Assembly: GCA_025594325.1 (NCBI GenBank)
Contig: JANHCV010000001.1
Span: 3,844,001 to 3,908,000 of the forward strand
Length of the DNA: 64,000 nt
From: Blastocladiella emersonii ATCC 22665
Lineage: Eukaryota > Blastocladiomycota > Blastocladiomycetes > Blastocladiales > Blastocladiaceae
Reading direction: 5' to 3'
The notes below the pieces were generated by a model. That model made no database searches. It was not told the origin of the DNA and saw only the letters and a program-made list of their open reading frames with translations. This document shows positions 51,379-60,201 of the stretch, piece by piece (the first letter of the stretch is position 1; the number at the start of each line of letters is the position of its first letter). A program made the position numbers and the translations under genes.

Positions 51379-54336
51379 ATGGCCGACCCCTTCTTCGACG
51401 CACCACGGCCTGCGCGCGTCGCGTGGTCCCGTTCCAATGTCCTGGTCTTCCCCTCGTCAGGCAACACTTGTACCGTGGTGTACCCCTCGCTCGAGATCTC
51501 TGCGAACGAGCGCATGGTGCTCGAGTCGGCCAAGGTGCAGGCGGCGGCCCTCGGCCCAAACTCGCATGTCCCGCTTGATATCGCGCTCCGTGGGCCTTCC
51601 ACGCGGTTGAAACCTCCCGCACCGTGTGAAGCTTCAGTGGGAGACTGCGGACTCGAGATCAACAGCGACGGTACGCGGATCGCTGCGGCCGACGCGTCTA
51701 ATCGGCTCGTCATGTGGAAGCGAGTGGCAAGTAAACTTTCTGAAGCTCTGTACGGCTCGAGCTAACGATCAAGCGCTTCTGTAGGGCTGCCTAAACGAGT
51801 GGTCCGAGCCAGAGACTTTTCCGCTCGCTGGTCGGCCAGTTTCCATGATGTGGATCGACAATATCCCTCGCGTACGCCTGCCCTCCCCATATCTCTTGCA
51901 CCTCCGACCCCGCTCACACACGTTCCCGCATAGTATGTTGACCCTCGCGAAGAGCCCGTGGAACCTACTTTTCCCGGCACCCTGATCGGCCCCGAACTTC
52001 TCGCCGTGATCACGGACACGGCGCACGTCCACCTGTTTGTTCCATCGCTCCGCCGCTACCACACCATGGACTTTCCGCTCGCCATCTCCGACGAGCTGAA
52101 TCGCCACGTTCTCAGCGCCTCGCTTGCCGGCACCCGCAGCGGCCACATCCTCGCGCTCGCCGCCGTCACCCGCAAGGACGACCCGGCCGCCCGCGTGATT
52201 CTGACCTGGCGCATGTACTGGGACCGCCGCACTTCGGCGTGGCGTGTCCAGCTTCCGACGACGCTGAACCTACCCGCCGTCATGGCAGGAAATCCGTCGG
52301 GTCCGCTTTCTGTCGCAGTGCTCGGGCTCAATGATCGGACGTGGGCGGTGGTCGCCGACCCGGGCTCGCCGGCGTACCTCCTCGATCTGCGCAACGAGGT
52401 TGATCCAGCCGCCGCCACGAGCGGGACCGAGGCCGACGCGACGTGGGCTACGCTCGGCCGCCTTCCCGAACTTGCTGGGGTGGTCGTGGGACTCGTGCCG
52501 TCGCCCGCGCACGCCGCATTCGCCGTCACCACCGCGGACGGCGCCGTGGGCCTCCTCAAGGTCCCGCAGTCGTTGCGCGGCCGTAATACGGCGGAAACCG
52601 CGGTGCCGCAGTGGTTCCCCATTACTGCGCCAGGTGGCAGCAGCTCTCTCACGGCGCGCGCGGCCCTGTCGCCCAATGGCTGCTGGATCGCTGCAGCGAG
52701 TCGCGACCCCGCGCGTGGCGGGCTCGGTCATCTCGTACTTTTAACGGTCCCCGGCACTGCGTGCGCGTTCCCCATGTCGACCCTCGCAGCCACCGCCGCA
52801 TCATCGGGCGGGCACCTCCCGACCGTCCGCGAATCGCTCGCCGCGACCGATCTGCCCTCGCCCGCGGGCGACTCGATCCTCGCCTCGCCGACCGACGCCA
52901 TCGACGACGTGTACGCGTACCACCTCGCCGTGGCGCTCCTCGAGTCGCGCGACGTGTCGGACCTCGCGCACCACATGCTCACGACGGGTCCGCCACTGCA
53001 CGACGCCGACCACGACCGCGCGTGGCGGTGCGAGCGCGTGTTCCGCACGGTGCTGACGTGGCTCAACGTGCGGCTCAAGCGCGACGACGGTGGCGGATAC
53101 GGGCTCCGCGCGCGCATCTGGGACCGCGCCGAGACCCTGCTCGAGTCGCCGCTGTTCGCGCGCGCGTTCCACGCCATGGTCGTCGTCGCGCGCGCGTGGG
53201 AGCTCCCCGAGATGTTCGCCGGCGCGATCGCCGCTATGCACCTCTCCGTCGCGCTCGGCGTGCTCAAGAAGTCGCTTGCTGAATCCAACGCAGCGGCTAT
53301 GCCGGGGAGCCCGAATGGCTCGAAACCCAACACGCCGTCGACCGACGAGCCACGGATCAAGCGCGAGTCCGTGATCCCGATGCTCGCCGTGATGCTCTGG
53401 GTCCTCGACTGGCTGTCGCGCACGGTGCGGCAGCTCGGCACCGCGCTGCAGCACACAACCGAGACCAGCGGCAGCGGCGACTGTGCCCCGTTGCGCAACC
53501 CGGCCGCTCTCCTCACGCACCCGTTCGTCACCCACATCATCCGCACGCTCATGGCCAAGCTCGTGCCGCTGCAGCACGCGCTGAGCAACCCCGCCGACGA
53601 GCCCATGAAGATCAGCCTGCGGCTCCTGCTCACACGCACCAAGCTGCACACGGAGCACCTCGCGCGCATGCTGCAGGCCATGGAGAAGGCGACGGCCGGC
53701 GCCGCCGGGTCCGAGGCGGGCGACCTCGCCGCGGACGAGCTCGCAGTCCTCGTCGGCATGCGGATCCCGCCCGCCGTCGCCGCCACGCTGCACCCGGTCG
53801 TGGCCTCGGAGCTCCACAACGTGTTCCGCCCCGCCAACGCGATGACCAACGACGGCCGCTGGGTCGCGCTCGACGTCCCTGCGCCCCCGTCGTCGCCCAG
53901 CGCGTGGATCGTCCGCGGCACGCTGGTCGCGGACCGCGTCTCGGGCACGATCGACCCTGCCCGCGCCGCGTCTGCGCTCGCGCACCTTCGGCGCGGGATC
54001 GACGTGGTGCGCAAGGTCGAGCTCGCGAGCTGCACTGGCCCGCTGATGCAGTGCACGACGTGCTTCGGCGTGACCATGGCTCCCGCGGGCGGATCGGCGG
54101 CGTGTCCCATCGATTTCCAGCGGCTCGAGCCGCCGCCCGCCGTCTGGGCGCCGTGGAACGATGCGTTCGCGCTCGGGTGTCTCTGCGGCGGGCGGTGGTG
54201 GCATCTTGCCGAGTACGAGGCGGCGGCCGCCGCTGTTCCTGCCTGGCAGCATCGTGGGTCAGCGACGAGTGGGCTCCTTGACGAGGGTGTGGGCGACTGG
54301 GATTCGCTGTTGACAACGGGTGCGAAGTTCTATTAA
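51379..54336 (+). CDS. MED16: Mediator complex subunit 16
   Basis: Three exons: 51379-51723, 51785-51871, 51934-54336; 944 aa. The first intron carries a perfect CTAAC branch site, but its in-phase donor is the unusual GTGGCA; the second is GTACGC...TAG. The N-terminal half is a WD-type propeller (VAWSRSNVLVFPSSGN, NSDGTRIAAADASNRLVMWK, GPELLAVITDTAHVHLFVPS). The C-terminal half is helical (for example HPFVTHIIRTLMAKLVPLQ) and ends with a zinc-binding-like module LMQCTTCFGVT...GCLCGGRWWHL. This order is that of MED16/Sin4 in the Mediator tail, which relays transcription activators to RNA polymerase II. Family assignment rests on architecture and the C-terminal Cys module; the middle is poorly conserved. 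Confidence 0.78.
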
Positions 54337-54390
54337 ACGCCGCGAATTTATAGTGCGATATCCACACAAAGAACGGTCCCGTGCGCGTTT

Positions 54391-54428
54391 GCATCACGCT
54401 GTGGCGCAACGCGTCCCTCATGGGGCGC
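54391..54428 (-). repeat. Diverged repeat, copy 1 (coding-like)
   Basis: On the minus strand reads approximately RDALRHSVMQTR. About 32 of 38 bases match copy 2 at 55476-55513 (MDALRHNVIQAR). Both copies also follow a DRLR-like stretch, so they may be remains of one duplicated gene. Confidence 0.45.
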
Positions 54429-55475
54429 TGATGGCCGAGTTGATGTCTGAGTCTATCGTAACTGCGGCACCGCATACAAGGTAGGAGCGACGGTACAAGT
54501 CGGACGGCGAGATTGAGCCGAATTATTCACGCTGGCTAGAACGGCGACAGGGGGTACAAGTAGGTAAGGAGCTTGATGGGGGTGTTGGCACATCCGCCAG
54601 CACTTTAAGGAAACGGAGGCTCATATATCTTCTTAATTAGAGACGGTAATCTTCAGCAGCGCGGAAGCAGACGAACGCGTTCTGAACAGGCTGAGTTTGT
54701 CCATAGCAACGTGTCCCGTGACGTGAGATCAGCCCGCAACAACGCGTCGCCCCTCCGCCGCCGCGTGCTGGGCGCCGCCGCGCGCTGGGCGCCGCCGCTC
54801 CGCGATCAATAAAACCAGTTGGCGGGCCCCGCCCACCCACGTCTTGTTTCATTAACACTTATTATCCAGCACAACTTCAAAAGCACCTTTCTCGAGGCGA
54901 CTCTCGCGAGTTGTCGAAGACGGTCCTGGGTCGTCCAGTTGATGCAGGAGCGATGCCGCTACGTCGGACACGCAGACAGATTGGGTGCGAGATTGCTGCG
55001 GTCAAAGACCGGGTGGGCTTTCTCGCAATTCTGCTGTGACAATCGCGATCCCTTTGCCGGGGATGTTTTGCTACTTTGGCCTTGAGCCCGAGCTAGTGCT
55101 CTCGTGAAATTCCTCTCAGTTTAGGGTATATGACTGCCGTGATCGTCCGCTTGCGTACGCGGTGCGCCAGTGGAGACGACAAAATCTGGACGAGCGCCAG
55201 TCAAGCGTTGACGTCCATCCGCCCCAAGTTCACGACGCACAACCGTTCCGTCAACTGCTTCACGACCGTGTCGATCGTTCTCCATGTGGAGAAGAATCAC
55301 GAGCACGAGGGAGGATAAAGCGCGTGGGCCCGCCCCGGGTCTTAGCCCGGGCATCGCTTGATCGGCGTGCGGCGTGAACGATTTGTCGACGTCCGTGAGT
55401 GGCGAGCCTTGAGGATCGCGTTGTGCGGACAATGGGTTCTGGTCGAGGGTGGCGTGTGGGCGAGAGCGATCACCG

Positions 55476-55513
55476 CGCTTGGATCACGTTGTGGCGCAGC
55501 GCGTCCATCACCG
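55476..55513 (-). repeat. Diverged repeat, copy 2 (coding-like)
   Basis: Partner of the repeat at 54391-54428, about 1.1 kb away on the same strand. A stop follows directly after the shared segment. Confidence 0.45.
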
Positions 55514-55748
55514 CACGGGCGACTTGGGCAGCGTGTTCGCGCAACCGATCGCGAGAGCACGGGTTACATAGGTGGTAGTGGTGTTCGGCGTACCGTGATT
55601 GACGGTCGGTTCATTCCAGGTCGCTGCCCTCGCTCGCGGGAAGCGTGGAGAGGGTTAAGCTGTCGCAAGACGAATGCGCAATATCCGTTCAAGCACGCAC
55701 ACGTTATGTATTTTTCGAGCTTCGAGGGTCCACAAGGATGTAATACTA

Positions 55749-56109
55749 CTAGACATAATCGGCACCGCGCCCCCTTTGACGGCGTGTAGAGATTGAGCGT
55801 GGAGACGGCACGCTTGATGGGACATTAGCATCAAACGCCGCGAACGACGCGGCCAGGTCCGCCTTGTTGACGAGCGGTGCCTTCTTCTGCGATGCGGTAC
55901 TGCCATGCACAGCGCGGGGTGAGCGGGCGTTACTGCCGCTGCTGGTGCTTGCAACTGGGGTAGTGTTGGGAGCGGCGGGACCCGTTGGATAGAGGGGGCT
56001 CGGCTTCGTCTCCGCCTCAGCAATGCCTTTTTTCAGTAATGTCGCCCAGAGTTGATGGCGAGCGAATAGAAACGAAATCGACGACGGGCTTAATCTGGAG
56101 CTGCCCCAT
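55749..56109 (-). pseudogene. Possible small gene with one-base frameshift in a run of six A
   Basis: From the ATG at 56109 the frame begins MGQLQIKPVVDFVSIRSPST and stops after about 30 codons. Beyond the homopolymer at 56028-56033 a neighbouring frame continues without stop for about 90 codons to a TAG at 55749, with balanced protein-like composition (for example APLVNKADLAASFAAFDAN). Total length is 361 bases, one more than a multiple of three. A CTATAAAGG element lies 103 bp upstream. It may be a decayed gene, a sequencing error in a homopolymer or a chance pair of frames. The third frame is also open but very Arg-rich. No family is recognised. Confidence 0.4.
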
Positions 56110-56211
56110 CTTGATTGTTGTTATTTAGTTTAGCTTGAATGCGGGTTTGGTCCGAAGATACAAGTCAGCAATGAGAGGTGAGAGTGGAGGTCTGCATGGG
56201 GAGGCCCGCGG

Positions 56212-56220
56212 CCTTTATAG
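56212..56220 (-). promoter_or_regulatory. TATA-like element CTATAAAGG
   Basis: On the minus strand, 103 bp upstream of the ATG at 56109. Good match to a TATA box and one of very few in the window. Confidence 0.4.
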
Positions 56221-56399
56221 TGACTGAGGCTCGGCACCAGCAGCATGAACGAGTGTACGTTGGACAACGAATGCGCATATTCGTTCGAGTGAATAGCTGA
56301 GCATCTACTTAAGACACGTGCCGTGTGGATACCTCACCAGCGCCTCGCGATCGCAACACTCATTTTGAGTCCAGCGTGGCTGGAAATCAGCCGTGCCAG

Positions 56400-56850
56400 C
56401 CATCGAGTATTCGCTCGAAAGCTTCTTTACGGAGAACCTTGATCATGTCCGCCACAAAATCGTCTGCGGGTACGCCGGCGAGCGAAGCACCGCATTTGAT
56501 CGCTCCGTCCAGCTTCCGGCTCGCCGATCGCTGGGCAACCAGCCAGTCCGCGAACGGCGACGGAACGGACCTCACACGCCTCTGCATTGATCGAGCTCAA
56601 GTCCGCGACCACCGTTCATGGACAAGGCGATGAGCCAATCCACCGCTCCTGACGCGCGGATGCTGCTGCCAACGACCCGCTCTCGCCCGCGGCCGACGCA
56701 GTCAAGCTTGACATCGCCAACCTCGAGAGGAGCGCGCTCCCCGCGTCCAGGTCGCACACATGCACGGGGTCACTGAGAGCAACAATCCCACCGCGGCGGA
56801 CAAGAAGCAGCGCGAGAAATCTCAGCGCGTTCAGTTCACAACGAACCAGG
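56400..56850 (+). pseudogene. Decayed partial copy of BBOF1
   Basis: This plus-strand segment aligns collinearly by eye with the BBOF1 coding strand across about 61260-60770. Shared runs include GACCACGTCCGCC/GATCATGTCCGCC, ACGCCGGCGAGCG, GGCAACCAGCC, TCCGCGACCACCGT, GACCCGCTC, GGCCGACGC and ATCCCACCGC followed by AAGCAGCGCGAG. The copy is riddled with substitutions and indels that break the frame, so it is not functional. It covers the end of the coiled coil and the DIADLAW...LFARMNG region of BBOF1. It lies inverted relative to BBOF1 and ends about 220 bp before the MUS81 start. Confidence 0.8.
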
Positions 56851-56897
56851 ATCTTTGTTTATACGCCGCAGTGAGATCGACGCTCTAACGGGTGGTT

Positions 56898-56918
56898 GTC
56901 TCGCAGCGTGTCTCACAG
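56898..56918 (+). promoter_or_regulatory. Near-match pair of the GTGCGAGAC element upstream of MUS81
   Basis: In the reverse orientation GTCTCGCAG (56898-56906) and GTCTCACAG (56910-56918) are 12 bp apart start to start, with one and two mismatches to GTCTCGCAC, 155-175 bp before the MUS81 ATG. Weaker than the four ciliary-gene pairs. Confidence 0.3.
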
Positions 56919-57072
56919 GTTCGCGTCGCGTCGCGATATCACGTCTTGATCACGCGCGGGTGGCACTCGGGCTGCCCCCATCCCGAGCACCCGCGACTTC
57001 GCGCCTCGGCCTCTACGCCTCGCCGATCCGTTGTCCTGGATCACGTCCCAAGTATATGCAAACGAATGAATC

Positions 57073-60000
57073 ATGGCGCCAAAGGCCGGTCGCTGCGTCA
57101 ACGACCACATGGTCGGGATCCTTCAGGTGTGTGTGGAACGAGACCGCCACAGCGCGCTTCCGTGGTTGACGATGACAGGCTCCTCTCCACAGGACAAGCT
57201 AGCGAATCTCCTCAAGGAGCGTCCGGACTCGAGGATGCGCTTTGTCTACGAGAAGGCTATCAAATCGATAAAGGAGCATCCGACCCGCCTCGCGAACGGG
57301 ACCGAGGCCAAGAAGCTCAAACACGTTGGCGACTTTGTTGCGAGAGTCATCGATGAGGAGCTCGGCAATCTTGGGGCGGACGGCGACGGCGTCGGTGCCT
57401 CGAGCTCGCAGCGCGGATCGGCCTCAGGTACGCCTTCCTGGGACACGCAATGCTCGATGCGATCTTGACCGCTTCGGACCGCTTATAGCCTCAACCTCGC
57501 CGCAACGCGCACCTGCGAAGCGGACCTCCTCGAAACGGCCGCCGCTCGAGATCCCGCCACTGCCGGACTTGACGTCTTCGCGCAGCAGCGCGGCTGCACC
57601 TCGCACGAATCTCTCCGCGGCTGCACACGCGCAGAAGGCGGCGTCTGAAATCTTTGCTCATCTCGGCAACCCACCTCGGCCCGAGTCCGAGTCCGAGTTC
57701 GACGACGATGACGAGATTGTTGCCGTCCAGCCGGTCCCGCGACCTCCCGCTGCTACTTCTTCTTCGTCCTCGTCGCCGGCTGCTGCCTCCTCAAACGGGC
57801 GCAAACGCTCGAATGCTGCTTCGACCGACTCGGCCGCCGCCGCCGAACCCGCCCCGAAACGCAGCCGCGGCGGCATCTCGCGGGCGAACCCGCCGATGCA
57901 GGGCTCGGTCCCCTACGCGCTCCTTATGGCCTTTCTCGAGTGGTCGGTCGAGACGCCTCCGCGCGCCATGGTCACGCGCGCCGATCTCATTCTGCGCGCG
58001 CGCCGCTTCTGTACCGCCAAGGTCGATAACCAGGCGACGGCCGTTATCAAGCGGCTGCGGGAACACGAGATGATCTCGTCAGACGAGAGCGGCAAACTGC
58101 ACTCGCTCACGGCGGCCGGCACCGACCTCGCCCGATCCATTTACCACGAGCTGCGCCGGCTCAACCGCGAGGTGCAGTCGATCCCCGCCCTCGACGGCGT
58201 GCCGCCACCCGCTCCGACTGTCGTTCGCCCCAGCACCTCGTCGTCGGCTTCGACGGGCGCAAGTTCATCAGCCCAACGTCCACCCCGTCCCGCTCCCGTT
58301 ATCGGTCCGTCGCCGCTCGACCGCTGGGACAAGGAGATGGAGGCGCAGTGGGAGGTGCCGTACGAGCTCGAGTCGCAGCCCCGCCCGCCGCCGTCAGCCC
58401 GCTCGCAGGAGGTTTCGGGTTCGCAGTCGAGCCAGCACCGCACGGGCACGCGCGGGCGCGACCTCCCCGCGAGCCAGTCCTCGGTCAAGTCGACGTCGAG
58501 CCAGGTCGTTGTCCTCGACGACAGCGACGACGACAGCATCGCGGGCGGCCGATCTACTCGGCGTCCGCCCGCGGCGCAGTCGTCCAGCGACTCGGACGAC
58601 AACCTCGAGATTCTCGAGCCGCGTCTCGCCACGGCTCGGCCGATCCTCGAGCAGAACCGGAACCGCTGCGGCCCGTCGCCCATGATCGATTCGCTCGGCA
58701 GGGCTGACGGTTGGCGCGATTCGTTGTTCATCAGCGAGCACCTGCAGCTCGGTTCCGCCGCCGCTCCGTCACCTCGATCTTCGCCGCCTCGGCCGCAGCC
58801 CGCGTCGCAGAAAAAGGCCAACGGCACGCAGGCGGCCTCGTCCAAACTCGCTGCCGCCGCATCGGCCGCAGCAGCAACTGCAGCTTCGCGTCGGCACGCG
58901 ACCGCGAGTCCGATGCCTCGCGCTTCCGCCTCGTCCCAGTCGCAGTCCAAGTCGCAGTCGCAGTCACACTCCCAGTCGCACTCCCAACCAGCACCCTCGT
59001 CACGTCCATCCTCGGCATCCTCTTCCCTCTCCCGCTCGTCATCGACCTCGTCGCCGCCGTCCTCGTCGCAGCCGTCCTCGAGCCAGCCGTCGAGCCAGAT
59101 CGCGCAGGCCCGCCTGATCTCGACGCCACCGCCGCCCGCGCCGCCCGCTGTCCCGACGTGGACCCCGTTCCGCATCAACGTGCTACCGCCCAACTCGTAC
59201 GACGTCGTCCTGCTCGTCGACCACCGCGAGTTTGCGTCCAAGGGCCACTCCGAGTCCATGGCGCGGTACCGCAACGAGTTCGGCGTCCATGTCGAGCAGC
59301 AGGCGCTCGCGATCGGCGACATGCTGTGGGTCGCGCGGCCGCGTCCCGGGACCGCCGCCGCCGCTGCCCGGTGCGGGTACGTTGTGCTCGACTACATTGC
59401 CGAGCGCAAGCGGCTCGACGACCTGTACAGCAGCATCAACGACAAGCGGTGGTACGAGCAAAAGGCGCGCATGCAGGCGACGGCGCTGCCGCAGATCACG
59501 TACCTGGTCGAGGCCGAGCCCAAGAACCACCAGGTCAAGGACAACGACGAGTCGAAGCGCAAGGCCGCGGTCACGGCCACGACCAAGGTCGTGGCGTGGC
59601 ACAGCATGAACCTGCAGACGACGCGGTCCGCCGACGAGACGGTCGCGCTGATCGCGCAGATGACCAAGTCGATTGCGCGGCTGTGGGCGGGCCGCCCCGT
59701 GTACTACCTGTCGTCGAACCAGTTTCGCTCGGCCGACGAGTGGGCCCAGTTCAAGTCGTACGGGTGCGTCGACCCCGCCGACGGCACGCTGCGGCCCGTC
59801 TCAGCCGACGCCGCGGACGAGTTCTGCAACACGGCGGCGAGCATCGACCGGTGCGTGCACTCGCCGCACCTGCTGTACGAGGACTTCCAGGCGCTGTTCG
59901 TCAAGCAGCCCCAGATCACGGTCCACACCTACCTTGTCAAGCAGCTCATGATGGTGAACGGCGTGACGGCGGAGAAGGCCACCTTCATCGCCAACTACTT

Positions 60001-60181
60001 CAAGACGCCGCGGGCGCTGCGCGACAACTACCAGGCGCTGGCCGAGGACGAGCGGGGCCTGTTCCTCAGCAACTGGAGCGAAGACTACGAGAAGGAGAAG
60101 CAGGTTCGCCTCACCACACAGCAAAAGATTGGGCAAGCGGTCAGCATCAAGATCGCCGAGCTCTTCTGTAAGCAGCGTTGA
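57073..60181 (+). CDS. MUS81: MUS81 structure-specific endonuclease catalytic subunit
   Basis: Three exons: 57073-57126 (18 codons), 57193-57427, 57489-60181; 993 aa. An N-terminal HhH domain (about 19-85: SRMRFVYEKAIKSIKEHP...EAKKLKHVGDFVARVIDEEL) and a winged-helix region (about 220-305: VPYALLMAFLEW...MVTRADLILRARRF) precede a low-complexity Ser/Gln/Ala stretch of about 300 residues. The XPF-type nuclease follows, with DVVLLVDHREF (VDxRE) and YIAERKRLDDL (ERKxxDD, about 735-741). The C-terminal HhH2 region ends the protein. With EME1 it cuts replication forks, flaps and Holliday junctions in the nucleus. The nuclease core is intact. Total length is nearly twice the animal protein because of the disordered insert. 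The first exon is short but gives the family's start-to-HhH spacing. Confidence 0.92.
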
Positions 60182-60201
60182 TATACCAAACAATTGCATG
60201 T

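Larger units (their letters stand above)
54337..55748. other. Relic-rich intergenic region, left part
   Basis: 1.4 kb with base composition closer to even than the genes. It contains a 17-bp near-tandem GCCGCCGCGYGCTGGGC near 54756-54795, an AATAAA near 54809, and two diverged copies of a coding-like segment (about 54391-54428 and 55476-55513). No intact gene is seen. Confidence 0.45.

Noticed and set aside
55655-56023. Arg-rich frame overlapping the candidate frameshifted gene
   Set aside because: Dominated by Arg/Pro; the neighbouring frame has more balanced composition and a better stop position.
56028-56033. Programmed -1 frameshift at the A6 run
   Set aside because: The codon phase over the run does not fit a standard X-XXY-YYZ slip, and the plausible downstream frame needs +1, not -1.
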